A DNA stretch of 64,000 nucleotides from Anaerolineae bacterium (GCA_023382535.1 JAHDWA010000012.1:124001-188000), one strand, 5' to 3'. Counted from the first letter of the stretch, positions 33,999-42,621 are shown. The notes: generated by a model not told the origin, from the sequence alone. Made by a program: numbers and translations.

Positions 33999-35390
33999 TT
34001 ACTTCGGCCCCAGCATTTTTTCGGGGCGGACAACCTCGTCAAATTTTTCGCCGGTCAACAAACCCAGCTCGATGGCCGTTTCACGCAGCGTCTTATTCTC
34101 GGCGTGGGCCTTTTTGGCCACTTTGGCCGCGTTGTCATAGCCGATATGAGGGTTGAGAGCGGTAACCAGCATGAGCGAGTTGTTGAGATAGCCCTGAATT
34201 ACCGTGGCGTTGGCCTCGATGCCGACGGCGCAGTGTTCATTGAACGACTCGCAAGCGTCGGCCAGCAGGCGGATGGAGTTGAGCAGGTTGAAAATCATGA
34301 CCGGCTTGAAGACGTTCAACTCAAAATTGCCGGACATGCCGCCGATATTGACAGCCACATCGTTGCCCATCACCTGGGCGCAGACCATAGTCATGGCTTC
34401 GGATTGGGTCGGGTTGACCTTGCCGGGCATAATCGAGCTACCGGGTTCGTTTTCGGGGATGATGAGTTCGCCGATGCCGCAGCGAGGGCCGGAAGCCAGC
34501 CAGCGCACGTCATTAGCGATTTTGTTCAGCGAGGCGGCCAGGGTTTTCATGGCCCCGCTGGCAAAAACGACCGCATCGTGGCCGGCCAAGGACTCGAACT
34601 TGTTGGGGGCGGTGCGGAAGGGCAGGCCGGTAATGTGGGCGATGTGGGCGGCGGCTTTGACCGCAAAGTCGGGATCGGTGTTTAGCCCCGTGCCAACGGC
34701 GGTGCCGCCCAGAGCCAGTTCGTACAGACCATCCAGGGCAAATTCAATTCGCTTCAGGTCGTTGTCGAGCTGCTGGACATAGCCGGAAAACTCCTGGCCC
34801 AGGGTCAGCGGGACGGCGTCCATCAGGTGGGTCCGGCCAATTTTGATGGTGTCTTTGAACTCCTCTGACTTGGCTGCCAGCGTCTCGCGCAACTGTTTGA
34901 CCATCGGCAGCAAGCGGCGGTTCATTTCCTCGGCGGCGGCGATGTGCATGGCCGTCGGGAAGGTATCGTTGGAGGATTGGGCTTTGTTGACGTCATCGTT
35001 GGGGTGGATGGGCTTTTTGCTGCCCATGACGCCCCCGGCCAGTTCGATGGCCCGGTTGGAGATGACCTCATTGGCGTTCATATTGGTCTGGGTGCCGCTG
35101 CCGGTTTGCCAGATGGAGAGCGGAAAATGTTCGTCCAGTTTGCCTTCGATGACTTCGTCGGCGGCCCGGATAATCAGGTCAGCTTTTTCGGTGAAATTGG
35201 GATACAGCTCTTTGTTGGTCAGGGCCGCCGCTTTTTTGAGAATGCCCATCGCCCGGATCATTTCGCGCGGAAAGCGGTCGTGCCCAATCTTGAAATGGAT
35301 CAATGAGCGGGCCGTTTGCGCGCCGTAATATTTATCGGCGGGTACCTGAATTTCGCCCATTGTGTCGGTTTCGATGCGATAGTTTGTCAT
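33999..35390 (-). CDS. fumC: Class II fumarate hydratase
   Basis: A 463-residue fumarase C that interconverts fumarate and L-malate in the citric acid cycle, as a tetramer without an iron-sulfur cluster. The family signature is the mobile loop [15 protein letters not shown]; other blocks are [12 protein letters not shown] near residue 100, the [14 protein letters not shown] stretch and [20 protein letters not shown] precedes the ATG. Downstream on the same strand comes the CocE gene, upstream (11 bases) the PIG-L gene, but the products have no evident shared pathway. Confidence 0.96.
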   Translation of the reverse strand: MTNYRIETDTMGEIQVPADKYYGAQTARSLIHFKIGHDRFPREMIRAMGILKKAAALTNKELYPNFTEKADLIIRAADEVIEGKLDEHFPLSIWQTGSGTQTNMNANEVISNRAIELAGGVMGSKKPIHPNDDVNKAQSSNDTFPTAMHIAAAEEMNRRLLPMVKQLRETLAAKSEEFKDTIKIGRTHLMDAVPLTLGQEFSGYVQQLDNDLKRIEFALDGLYELALGGTAVGTGLNTDPDFAVKAAAHIAHITGLPFRTAPNKFESLAGHDAVVFASGAMKTLAASLNKIANDVRWLASGPRCGIGELIIPENEPGSSIMPGKVNPTQSEAMTMVCAQVMGNDVAVNIGGMSGNFELNVFKPVMIFNLLNSIRLLADACESFNEHCAVGIEANATVIQGYLNNSLMLVTALNPHIGYDNAAKVAKKAHAENKTLRETAIELGLLTGEKFDEVVRPEKMLGPK

Positions 35391-35401
35391 ATTACCTCCT
35401 G

Positions 35402-36109
35402 CTATCCTAGCGTAATTACATAAAACTCTTCGCGATAAATCTGGCGGCCATACATGTCTACCGCCTGGCTGCGTTCCATGACTCGTTTCGTCACGGCTTC
35501 CATGTCCTTGATCTGGCTGGCGTGGCAGCGAATGGCGTTCAGTTTGGTCTCTAACACGTCGGTAATATCCACCCAGCGGTTCGCCTGCATGGTACCGGCC
35601 AGGTAGACTTCTTTCACGGCGTGCGGCTCCAGGCCATCGTACAATAGCTCGGGGTGGTACATGCGGTTGCGGGCAGCGGGAAAAACGGCGTCAACGGCGA
35701 CCTCGCCGGCGGCGCGGTGGTCGGCGTGATTAATGTACATGCCCTGGTAAAAATAACGGGTTGGGTCGAGGGTAATAATCGCGTCGGGCTTAAAGCGGCG
35801 AATTTCGGCTACTACGCGCTGACGTAAATTGAGGGTGGATTGCAGTTCGCCGTCCGGCTCCTCAAAAAAGATGACCTGCTTGACCCCCAGTACATCGGCC
35901 GCAGCCTGCTGTTCCTCCCGGCGAATCACGACCAATTTTTCAGGAGTCATCGCAGGGTCATCACTGCCCTTGTTGCCGTTGGTCAAAATAAGATAAATAA
36001 TTTCTGCGCCCGCGGCGCACCACTGAGCAATAGTTCCCCCGCTGAAAAATTCGGGGTCATCAGGATGGGCCATGATGACCATGACCCGGCCGGGAATAGG
36101 TGGAGTCAA
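35402..36109 (-). CDS. PIG-L family deacetylase
   Basis: A 235-residue zinc-dependent N-acetylglucosaminyl deacetylase of the PIG-L/LmbE family. The metal motif is [13 protein letters not shown], with the second histidine in [18 protein letters not shown]. Family substrates include GlcNAc-inositol in mycothiol or bacillithiol synthesis and various glycosides or antibiotics; the neighbours do not choose among them. The start is a TTG preceded at good spacing by GAGGTGAT; the first ATG is inside the fold. It is 11 bases upstream of fumC. Confidence 0.88.
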   Translation of the reverse strand: MTPPIPGRVMVIMAHPDDPEFFSGGTIAQWCAAGAEIIYLILTNGNKGSDDPAMTPEKLVVIRREEQQAAADVLGVKQVIFFEEPDGELQSTLNLRQRVVAEIRRFKPDAIITLDPTRYFYQGMYINHADHRAAGEVAVDAVFPAARNRMYHPELLYDGLEPHAVKEVYLAGTMQANRWVDITDVLETKLNAIRCHASQIKDMEAVTKRVMERSQAVDMYGRQIYREEFYVITLG

Positions 36110-36134
36110 CGTATCACCTCGGTTTCAGAGAAAT

Positions 36135-36171
36135 AAAAAGCGGCTCGCTCAGGCAGCGCAGTCCGCTTTTT
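36135..36171 (-). terminator. Intrinsic terminator after the ferredoxin gene
   Basis: Arms AAAAAGCGG (36135-36143) and CCGCTTTTT (36163-36171) form a stem with a partly paired 19-base interior. A T-run ends it on either strand, so it may work in both directions. It closes the Rieske-ferredoxin unit. Confidence 0.75.
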
Positions 36172-36201
36172 GTTATCTATTAGGCTAGAGTGGCTTAATT
36201 C

Positions 36202-36495
36202 TCAATGGCGTTGTTCATCCAGGTCATAATCCCAGTAGCCGGGGCCTTCAGAGAAGTAAGCGGCATTGCGGGCAGTATCCGACTCATACTCGGCCGGGAC
36301 ATCTTCCTCTGGGAAAATGGCTTCGGGCGGGCAGACCGGGACGCATGCGCCGCAGTCAATGCAGGTGTCGGGGTCAATAAAGAAGAGATCGCCCCAGGTG
36401 GGATCGCCCTTGGGGCCGGGAATGATGCAGTCTACAGGGCAAACTTCAACGCAGTCGCCCTCGCGAGTGCAAAGTGCAGTGATTGTGTGGGTCAT
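36202..36495 (-). CDS. Seven- or eight-iron ferredoxin
   Basis: A 97-residue low-potential electron carrier. Cysteines at 9, 15, 19 and 23, and at 45, 48, 51 and 55 make two cluster motifs. The second is a standard C-x2-C-x2-C-x3-CP, while the first has C-x5-C-x3-CP spacing like the 3Fe-4S site of Azotobacter-type 7Fe ferredoxins. The acidic C-terminal tail of about 35 residues is typical of that group. AGGAGG precedes the ATG. It follows a Rieske protein by 44 bases; both would be read from one promoter (36881-36909). Confidence 0.92.
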   Translation of the reverse strand: MTHTITALCTREGDCVEVCPVDCIIPGPKGDPTWGDLFFIDPDTCIDCGACVPVCPPEAIFPEEDVPAEYESDTARNAAYFSEGPGYWDYDLDEQRH

Positions 36496-36539
36496 TAAAA
36501 TCCTCCTAAAATTGTTTGAAAGTTGTTAAAGGGTTGGAG

Positions 36540-36851
36540 CTAAGTTATTTCGATAAAAATGAAGCAACCTTCAATATGGACCGGGTAAGTAGTGACTGGC
36601 CTAACTGCCTGACCGCCACAATACTGGCCTGTGGTCACATCAAATTGGGCGCCGTGCCAGGGACAGGTGACAATTTTTCCGTACAGGCGTCCTTCGGCCA
36701 GGGGACCCGTACTGTGCGGGCAAATGTTGCTGATAGCGTAGAACGAGCCAGCCACATTAAATAGCGCAATTTCATGCCCTTTGGCTTTGACCAGCTTGCT
36801 TTTGCCGGGAGGGAGTTGGTCAGTTTGGGCAACTTTAACGCGCTCGCTCAT
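36540..36851 (-). CDS. Rieske [2Fe-2S] ferredoxin-like protein
   Basis: A 103-residue soluble Rieske protein. The cluster ligands are C44 and H46 in CPHSTGPL and C63 and H66 in CPWHGAQFD, with the correct spacing of the NirD/BphF type. There is no membrane anchor, so it is a cytoplasmic electron carrier or a small subunit of an oxygenase or reductase whose catalytic subunit is not in the window. No ribosome site is evident. It is the first gene after a canonical promoter, so it may be translated from a short leader. Confidence 0.92.
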   Translation of the reverse strand: MSERVKVAQTDQLPPGKSKLVKAKGHEIALFNVAGSFYAISNICPHSTGPLAEGRLYGKIVTCPWHGAQFDVTTGQYCGGQAVRPVTTYPVHIEGCFIFIEIT

Positions 36852-36880
36852 AATTTATTGGGTACAAATTTCACAAGGCC

Positions 36881-36909
36881 ATTGTAGTCCCATCGAAAAA
36901 AAATGTCAA
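36881..36909 (-). promoter_or_regulatory. Sigma-70-type promoter of the Rieske-ferredoxin unit
   Basis: On the minus strand TTGACA (36909-36904) is followed after 17 bases by TACAAT (36886-36881). The spacer contains eight consecutive T residues. Transcription would begin near 36874. Confidence 0.8.
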
Positions 36910-36932
36910 CAGCCTTTAAGCCTAATTTGAAA

Positions 36933-36966
36933 CAAAAAATAACCGGGTCAGCGCTGACCCGGTTAT
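36933..36966 (-). terminator. Strong intrinsic terminator of the superoxide dismutase gene
   Basis: A perfect 28-base palindrome (36939-36966, arms built on AACCGGGTCAGC and its complement) is followed on the minus strand by six T residues. It lies 30 bases after the sod stop and just upstream of the Rieske promoter, insulating the two units. Confidence 0.9.
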
Positions 36967-36995
36967 AAAACCTTCTATTGTCTTATCAGAGCCGC

Positions 36996-37622
36996 TTATT
37001 TAGCTGCGGCGTAGTTTTTAGCCACCTGATCCCAGTTGACCACATTCCACCAGGCGGCAATGTAGTCGGGGCGACGGTTTTGATAGTTGAGATAATAAGC
37101 GTGCTCCCAAACATCAATTCCCAGGATCGGTGTGCCTTCGCAGCCGGCGATGGCCTTGCCCATGAGAGGATTGTCCTGGTTGGCCGTAGAGCAGATCTCA
37201 AGCTTGCCCCCATTGACCACCAGCCAGGCCCAACCACTTCCGAAACGCCCCACGCCTGCTTTGGCAAACTGCTCTTTGAAGCTGGCAAAAGAGCCAAAGG
37301 TTGAGTTAATGTCCGCAGCCAGACTGCCGCTTGGCTCGCCGCCGCGGTTGGGGCCCATCAGCAGCCAGAACATCGAGTGGTTCAAATGCCCGCCGCCATT
37401 GTTGCGGACAGCCGTGCGGATATTTTCGGGCACAGCGCTGATACCTTTGATCAAATCCTCAATACTTTTGCTTTGCAGATCCGCCTGGCCTTCCAGGGCT
37501 GCATTCAGATTATTGACATAAGCCTGATGATGCTTGCCGTGATGGATCTCCATCGTCCGGGCATCAATATGTGGTTCTAACGCATTAGAAGCATAGGGCA
37601 GAGCCGGTAGTTCAAAAGCCAT
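36996..37622 (-). CDS. Iron/manganese superoxide dismutase
   Basis: A 208-residue cytoplasmic Fe/Mn superoxide dismutase. Metal ligands lie in [25 protein letters not shown] and DVWEHAYYL (two histidines early, then an aspartate and histidine). The residue pattern GSGWAWLV and GGG near the middle does not by itself settle iron versus manganese. It implies at least occasional oxygen exposure, of interest next to corrinoid and ferredoxin chemistry that oxygen damages. It is a single-gene unit with a perfect consensus promoter (37767-37795) and a strong terminator. Confidence 0.95.
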   Translation of the reverse strand: MAFELPALPYASNALEPHIDARTMEIHHGKHHQAYVNNLNAALEGQADLQSKSIEDLIKGISAVPENIRTAVRNNGGGHLNHSMFWLLMGPNRGGEPSGSLAADINSTFGSFASFKEQFAKAGVGRFGSGWAWLVVNGGKLEICSTANQDNPLMGKAIAGCEGTPILGIDVWEHAYYLNYQNRRPDYIAAWWNVVNWDQVAKNYAAAK

Positions 37623-37766
37623 AGCTAAACTCTCCTTTTTATAATAAAAATGTTTTTAAGCTAAAATTGACGCAGTTGAGGTGTTGATTGAGACGACTGG
37701 AAGGAGTACCCAAAGGGTATTGGATTGAGATATCCCCAAGGCAGCCCTGTTAAGGGGGAGAATGCT

Positions 37767-37795
37767 ATTATAGACAGGGGCTGGGGGCTTGTCAA
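37767..37795 (-). promoter_or_regulatory. Perfect sigma-70 consensus promoter of the superoxide dismutase gene
   Basis: On the minus strand TTGACA (37795-37790), a 17-base spacer and TATAAT (37772-37767) match the consensus in all twelve positions. Transcription would begin near 37760, giving a leader of about 140 bases. The 281-base gap 37623-37903 otherwise holds the divergent promoter at 37816-37844. Confidence 0.88.
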
Positions 37796-37815
37796 AATTA
37801 AGCATTAAAATGCAA

Positions 37816-37844
37816 TTGACGAGACAGCACGGGTGCGGTACAAT
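37816..37844 (+). promoter_or_regulatory. Sigma-70-type promoter, divergent from sod
   Basis: TTGACG (37816-37821), a 17-base spacer and TACAAT (37839-37844) lie on the plus strand, 20 bases from the back-to-back sod promoter. Transcription would start near 37851 and read the zinc-ribbon gene and the genes after it. Confidence 0.78.
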
Positions 37845-37903
37845 CCTCCGCAGATGTGTAACGTTTTACTTCGAACGTGCATGTCAATAATGAGGAGGTT
37901 ACT

Positions 37904-38182
37904 TTGATTAATCATACCTGTTTCAAGTGCAAACGGCGCTTTGAATTAGACCCTGTCTTTGTCGGGTTTGAACTGAGCAAGCTGAACAAGAAGAAGCCCA
38001 GCTATTACCAGGCGGTCTGTCCGGCCTGCCGGGCTATCAATAAAGTTTCGGTCAGCCAGATGCAGGCTGAGCTGGACAGTGTGGGCGACGAAATCCAGGC
38101 GATGGTGGCCGACTACGAACAAAAGAAGGCCGAGGCCAAGGCTGAGGCTCGGGCTGAGAGGGAAGCCAAGTCGGAGAAGTGA
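37904..38182 (+). CDS. Small zinc-ribbon protein with charged helical tail
   Basis: A 92-residue protein of unknown function. Residues 5-8 (CFKC) and about 42-45 (CPAC) make a two-knuckle zinc ribbon, followed by a highly charged Glu/Lys/Ala helix to the C-terminus that looks like a coiled coil. The start is a TTG at 37904, five bases after TGAGGAGG; a GTG at 37877 would place that ribosome site inside the gene. It is 9 bases upstream of the CinA-like/adenylyltransferase gene and is probably co-transcribed. Binding to RNA or another protein is a guess. Confidence 0.72.
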   Translation: MINHTCFKCKRRFELDPVFVGFELSKLNKKKPSYYQAVCPACRAINKVSVSQMQAELDSVGDEIQAMVADYEQKKAEAKAEARAEREAKSEK

Positions 38183-38191
38183 GCCTCGATT

Positions 38192-39358
38192 TTGGATATT
38201 TCTCTTGCAGACCTGGAAAAACCGATCCGGGCGATCCATGCGGCCCCACCCATGGTGGTGATAGAATTTGCCGGGGCCGGGGCGCAGGCGCTGGCCTGGC
38301 TGCACAATGTGCCCGGCTCATCACGGACCGTGCTGGAAGCAACCGACCGTTATGCGGCGAATTCGCTGGTCAGTTTGCTGGGTTCTGAACCGGTTCAATT
38401 TACCTCGCCCCAAGTAGCCCGGACGATGGCGACGAAGGCTTACATCCGGGCCAGACAGTTAGCTGAACCAGGAACGCCGGTCGCCGGGGTCGGTTCTACG
38501 GCGACTATCGCTACCGATCGGACTAAGCGCGGCGACCATCGCTGCTGCCTGGCGGTCTGTGATGCCCGCGGTGTAACCTCTTACGCCTTGACCCTGACCA
38601 AGGGCTTGCGGACGCGCCAGCAGGAAGAGTATCTGGTCAGCCTGCTCATTCTCCGGGCGGTGGCCGATGTCTGTGGGGTCAAGGAGTTGCCGGCACCTAC
38701 CCTGGTTGGCGGTGAGGCCCTTGTCGAGCATTTTGAGCCGGTTGATTTGATCTCGCGTCTGCTGGCTGAGGAGGTTGAATGGGTTGCCGTAGCCCCGGAT
38801 GGCCAATTAAGCGCCGGCGAAACCCTGCCCCATATCGTCCTGCTGTCAGGCGCTTTTAATCCTCTCCACGAGGCTCATCGGCGGCTGGCCGAGACGGCGG
38901 CAGAGATGCTGGCGCAAGAGGTTTATTTTGAGTTGGCCCTGGTTAACGCCGACAAAGCGCCGATCAGCCTGGAAGAAGCCCAGCGGCGGGTCGCCCAGTT
39001 TGCCGGTTTGGGCACGGTCATTCTGACTCGCGCCCCCCTGTTTAGCCAGAAGGCCCAGCTTTTTCCGCACAGCGTTTTTGTCTTAGGGATTGATACCGTC
39101 GAACGGTTGATCCAGCCGCGCTTTTATCATAACGACCTGGCCGAAATGTTGGCCTCGTTCAAAACTATTCGCACGGCCGGCTGTCGCTTTCTGGTAGCAG
39201 GCCGGCTGCGAGGCAATCATTTTCTGACCCTGCAAGATTTGGACTTGCCGCAGGGGTATCGCGAATTGTTTGAAGAAATTCCGGGTTTTCGCATGGATAT
39301 CTCGTCAACTGCTATTCGGGAGGGAAACGTGGTACACTCAAAAGAAATAAGAAATTAA
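38192..39358 (+). CDS. Fusion of CinA/PncC-like domain and HxxH nucleotidyltransferase
   Basis: A 388-residue two-domain protein. Residues about 20-165 resemble the CinA C-terminal (NMN amidohydrolase) fold, including VGVGSTATIATDR-like and a repeated LL helix. Residues about 213-385 are a cytidylyl/adenylyltransferase domain with SGAFNPLHEAHRRL (H226, H229) and ISSTAIR (371-377), as in NMN/nicotinate adenylyltransferases. This suggests a combined NAD-salvage enzyme, or a related cofactor nucleotidyltransferase; a similar layout occurs in some plant proteins. The start is a TTG 9 bases after the previous stop; ATG at 38252 would cut into the first domain. Exact substrate unknown. Confidence 0.75.
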   Translation: MDISLADLEKPIRAIHAAPPMVVIEFAGAGAQALAWLHNVPGSSRTVLEATDRYAANSLVSLLGSEPVQFTSPQVARTMATKAYIRARQLAEPGTPVAGVGSTATIATDRTKRGDHRCCLAVCDARGVTSYALTLTKGLRTRQQEEYLVSLLILRAVADVCGVKELPAPTLVGGEALVEHFEPVDLISRLLAEEVEWVAVAPDGQLSAGETLPHIVLLSGAFNPLHEAHRRLAETAAEMLAQEVYFELALVNADKAPISLEEAQRRVAQFAGLGTVILTRAPLFSQKAQLFPHSVFVLGIDTVERLIQPRFYHNDLAEMLASFKTIRTAGCRFLVAGRLRGNHFLTLQDLDLPQGYRELFEEIPGFRMDISSTAIREGNVVHSKEIRN

Positions 39359-39434
39359 TTATTCGCCTACCGATACCCGAATTCTTATTTCTCGTTTCTT
39401 CATTCTTAATTCTTAAGGAGTCAAATAACATCTT

Positions 39435-40103
39435 ATGAGTCGCCGTGAAGAAATTTTAGATGGATTGTATGAACATACCCTGGATGGGGAAGCGGAGCCG
39501 GTCAAGGAGCTGGTCAAGGAGGGCTTGGAACTCGGCATCGAGCCGATAAGCATGCTCTTCGACGCGCTGATCCCGGCTTTGGAGGAGGTGGGCCGCCTGT
39601 TTGAGCAGGGTGAATATTTTGTGCCCGAAATGCTCATTGCCGCCCGCGCCATGCAGGGGGCGATGGACATCCTCAAGCCGCTGCTGCTTTCCAATGCCAA
39701 TATTCAAATTGGGACGTATGTGATGGCAACCGTGAAGGGCGATATTCACGACATCGGCAAAAATTTGTGCAACATCATGCTCGAAGGAGCGGGGTTCAAG
39801 GTGGTGGACCTGGGGGTCAACTGCCCGCCGGAGAAATATGTGGCCGCAGTCGTTGAACACAAAGCCGAATTGGTGGGCATGAGCGCCTTTTTGACCACAA
39901 CCATGCCCATGTTCAAAAAGAATATCGAAGCCTTCAAAGAGGCCGGTCTCCGGGATAAGGTCAAAATCATGGTTGGCGGCGCGCCGGTGACGCAGGAGTA
40001 CTGCGACGTGGTCGGCGCGGACGGCTACGCCCCCGATGCCAGCTCGTGCGTGCGGCTAGCTAAGCAATTGCTGGCGGAGTTGAAGGAGAAGCAGATAGCG
40101 TAA
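39435..40103 (+). CDS. Corrinoid (B12-binding) methyl carrier protein
   Basis: A 222-residue protein of the MtaC/MttC/MtoC kind. Residues about 1-88 are the helical cap domain. Residues 90-215 are the Rossmann-like B12 domain with D103-x-H105-x-x-G108 (KGDIHDIGKN), whose histidine binds cobalt from below, then VVDLGVNCP and GMSAFLTTTM and VGGAPV. It ferries methyl groups between a substrate methyltransferase and the methyl-THF enzyme. Its usual partners are not adjacent here; they lie at 1-1044 and 7339-10501. It follows the adenylyltransferase fusion by 76 bases, with AAGGAG at a longer-than-usual distance from the ATG. Confidence 0.92.
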   Translation: MSRREEILDGLYEHTLDGEAEPVKELVKEGLELGIEPISMLFDALIPALEEVGRLFEQGEYFVPEMLIAARAMQGAMDILKPLLLSNANIQIGTYVMATVKGDIHDIGKNLCNIMLEGAGFKVVDLGVNCPPEKYVAAVVEHKAELVGMSAFLTTTMPMFKKNIEAFKEAGLRDKVKIMVGGAPVTQEYCDVVGADGYAPDASSCVRLAKQLLAELKEKQIA

Positions 40104-40198
40104 TAAGGATACCGTAGAGGTTTCTAAAATCTCTGTGGTTTGGAAGAAGGGGTACTCGGTCTGCCGGACTAGCCCTGACTGCATTCATCAACGGGAGG

Positions 40199-40232
40199 AA
40201 ATGTAGGACAAACTTAAGTTTGTCCTACATTT
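40199..40232. repeat. Perfect 34-bp palindrome upstream of the DeoR promoter
   Basis: The sequence is fully self-complementary from 40199 to 40232, with arms built on ATGTAGGACAAACTT and its complement, no loop. It ends four bases before the -35 box at 40237. It may be a dispersed intergenic palindrome, a terminator for the corrinoid gene (only a weak T-run follows) or a regulator site. The rest of the 227-base gap has the promoter but no gene. Confidence 0.7.
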
Positions 40233-40236
40233 GTAT

Positions 40237-40265
40237 TTGACAGGAAATTTTTTTGATCCTATAAT
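40237..40265 (+). promoter_or_regulatory. Perfect sigma-70 consensus promoter of the rhamnose-type operon
   Basis: TTGACA (40237-40242), a 17-base spacer and TATAAT (40260-40265) match the consensus completely. Just downstream, at about the transcription start, ATTTC-TTAC-GAAAT (40273-40286) is a small inverted repeat that could be the DeoR operator. Confidence 0.88.
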
Positions 40266-40330
40266 AGTTTCGATTTCTTACGAAATATCCCCTCTGTGAT
40301 TTATTCCGAAAGCTACGAAGAGGTGGCCAC

Positions 40331-41101
40331 TTGGGCAAAGAACACCGTCTGGCGGAACGTAGGCAAAATATCCTGGCCGCCCTCGAAGAGGCCGGCGAAC
40401 TCTCCGTAGAAGATATGAGTATTCGCTTTGACGTATCGGAAGTGACGATCCGCCAGGATTTGCAGGCTTTAAGCAACCAGGGCTTGTTACTGCGCACACG
40501 AGGCCGGGCTTTTGCCACCACCGTTATGCCCGAATTTTCCTTTGATGTGCGCCAGCAGCAGCAGGCCGCCCAAAAGCGGCGCATCGGCCAGGCCGCGGCG
40601 GCGTTAGTTACTCATGGTGATACGATCTTCCTCGACGCCAGCACCACCGCCCAGGCCATGATCCCTTACCTCAAATCTTTATCCGAATTGACTGTCATCA
40701 CCAACAGCCTCAAAGTGGCCCTGAGTCTGCTCGACTCACCCCAGATTCACGTAATTTTGCCGGGCGGTCATCTGCGGCGTGAGTCCATTTCGGTGGTAGG
40801 CCAGCCGCCGGATAATTCCCTGGAAGGCATCAACGTCCAGCTTGGTTTTTTTGGCGCGCGTGGAGTTACCCCCGGTGAAGGTCTGACCGATGTCAACCTG
40901 AGTGAAGTGACGATGAAACGAGCGATGGTTGAATGCTGCCGCCGGGTAGTTGGGGTCATTGATGCCCGTAAATGGGGCAATGTTGCTACGGCCACCTTCG
41001 CTACGGCGGAGCAAATTCACCTGCTTATTACCGACTCCGATGCGCCCACCGAGATGGTAAAAGAGATGCGGCAGCGCGGCGTTGAAGTTTTGCTCGTTTA
41101 A
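40331..41101 (+). CDS. DeoR/GlpR-family transcriptional repressor
   Basis: A 256-residue regulator. The N-terminal winged helix reads LSVEDMSIRFDVSEVTIRQDL, and the C-terminal DeoRC sugar-phosphate sensor domain has the FLDASTTAQAM and TNSLKVA blocks. DeoR-type repressors usually bind phosphorylated intermediates. The start is a TTG behind GAGGTGG. The gene heads the importer operon and lies 20 bases before the ATPase, as RhaR does in the Rhizobium leguminosarum rhamnose locus. It probably represses its own promoter. Confidence 0.9.
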   Translation: MGKEHRLAERRQNILAALEEAGELSVEDMSIRFDVSEVTIRQDLQALSNQGLLLRTRGRAFATTVMPEFSFDVRQQQQAAQKRRIGQAAAALVTHGDTIFLDASTTAQAMIPYLKSLSELTVITNSLKVALSLLDSPQIHVILPGGHLRRESISVVGQPPDNSLEGINVQLGFFGARGVTPGEGLTDVNLSEVTMKRAMVECCRRVVGVIDARKWGNVATATFATAEQIHLLITDSDAPTEMVKEMRQRGVEVLLV

Positions 41102-41121
41102 TGATGCTAAAGGTGTAATGT

Positions 41122-42621
41122 GTGACTATGACCAGTAACACCATCCTCGAAATGCAGCATATTAGTAAAAGCTTTGCGGGGGTCCATGCCCTGCGAGATG
41201 TATCCTTTGACCTGCGGCCCGGCGAAGTCCATGCCCTGCTGGGTGAGAACGGGGCGGGTAAGTCCACCCTGATCAAAGTCATTACCGGCGTCCACCAGCC
41301 CGACGGGGGTGAAATCCGGCTTTATGGTCAACCGGTGGTCTTTCATAACCCGCTGGAGTCACGCCAGCATGGGATTGCGGCCATTTATCAAGAGCCGAGT
41401 CTTTTTCCGGATTTAGACATTGCCGAGAATATATTTGTCGGCCGCCAGCCGACCCGCGGCGCTGGCCAAATTGCCTGGGGCCGGATGCACCAGGATGCCG
41501 CTGCTTTGCTTGATTCGCTGGGTGTGGAGCTTGAGCCAAAAACAAAAGCGCGCAACCTGAGCGTGGCCCAGCAGCAGATGGTTGAGATTGCCCGCGCCCT
41601 GTCTGTTCATGCCAAGATTTTGATTATGGATGAGCCGACCTCTTCGCTGACCCTGGCCGAGGTAGACGATCTGTTTCGCATTGTCCGCCAACTGCGTGAG
41701 GCCGGCACGGCCATTGTCTTTATCTCTCACCGCCTGGAAGAACTCTTTCAACTGGCCGACCGGGTGACTGTCCTGCGCGATGGGGCCTATGTCGGCACCA
41801 GAACTATCGGCGAGGTCACGACCGACAGCCTGATTCAGATGATGGTGGGCCGCACTCTGGCCGACATGTTCCCCAAACTCGACGTGGAGGCCGGCAAGGT
41901 TGTGTTACAGGTCGAGGGGCTGGGCCGGGAAGGCTTGTTCCGGGATGTCTCGTTTGAGCTGCGCCAGGGGGAAATCCTGGGCATGGCTGGCTTGGTCGGA
42001 GCCGGCCGCACCGACGTGGCCCGGGCTATCTTTGGGATAGACCCCGCTACCAGTGGCGTGATAAAGATTGATGACCAACCGGTCAAAATTACCAGCCCGG
42101 AACAGGCCATGCGCTTGGGGCTGGCTTACGTCCCTGAAGACCGGCAGCACCACGGCTTAATTTTGCCGCTGCCGATCTCGCAAAATATCACCTTACCCAT
42201 TCTGTCAGAATTTGCCCGGATGGGCTGGCTGAACGGCCAGGGTGAGCAGCAGACGGCCCGCCAGGCTGCGACTCAGATGGAGGTCAGGGCGGCCGGGTTG
42301 TGGCAGAAAGCGCGGGAGCTGTCGGGGGGCAACCAGCAGAAGGTGGTGCTGGCCAAGTGGCTGACCACCAAGCCCCGCATCCTCATTCTGGACGAGCCAA
42401 CACGCGGGATTGATGTCGGAACCAAGGCAGCCGTGCACGGGCTGATGAGCCAACTGGCGGCGCAAGGCATGGCCATCATCATGATTTCTTCCGAACTGCC
42501 GGAAGTCCTGGGCATGAGCGACCGCATTTTGGTGATGCGGGAAGGCCGGCTGACCGGTGAACTCAGCCGGAGTGAGGCCACCCAGGAAAAAGTGATGCTG
42601 GCTGCGACAATGGCCATGTAG
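41122..42621 (+). CDS. Sugar ABC transporter ATP-binding protein, two domains (RhaT/RbsA type)
   Basis: A 499-residue double ATPase. Domain one has Walker [10 protein letters not shown], signature LSVAQQQMVEIARAL and Walker B ILIMDEPTSSLT. Domain two has a degenerate Walker A in VGAGRTDVARAIFG, but a good [15 protein letters not shown] and [13 protein letters not shown]. That asymmetry is usual. A GTG at 41122 and an ATG at 41128 share an AAAGGTG ribosome site. In gene order (DeoR, ATPase, permease, permease, binding protein) the cluster resembles rhamnose importers. Confidence 0.92.
   Translation: MTMTSNTILEMQHISKSFAGVHALRDVSFDLRPGEVHALLGENGAGKSTLIKVITGVHQPDGGEIRLYGQPVVFHNPLESRQHGIAAIYQEPSLFPDLDIAENIFVGRQPTRGAGQIAWGRMHQDAAALLDSLGVELEPKTKARNLSVAQQQMVEIARALSVHAKILIMDEPTSSLTLAEVDDLFRIVRQLREAGTAIVFISHRLEELFQLADRVTVLRDGAYVGTRTIGEVTTDSLIQMMVGRTLADMFPKLDVEAGKVVLQVEGLGREGLFRDVSFELRQGEILGMAGLVGAGRTDVARAIFGIDPATSGVIKIDDQPVKITSPEQAMRLGLAYVPEDRQHHGLILPLPISQNITLPILSEFARMGWLNGQGEQQTARQAATQMEVRAAGLWQKARELSGGNQQKVVLAKWLTTKPRILILDEPTRGIDVGTKAAVHGLMSQLAAQGMAIIMISSELPEVLGMSDRILVMREGRLTGELSRSEATQEKVMLAATMAM

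Noticed and set aside
32421..34685. A 754-codon plus-strand open frame
   Set aside because: It lies entirely antisense to the CocE and fumC genes, crosses both, has no recognisable domain and an arginine/glycine/proline-rich shadow composition.
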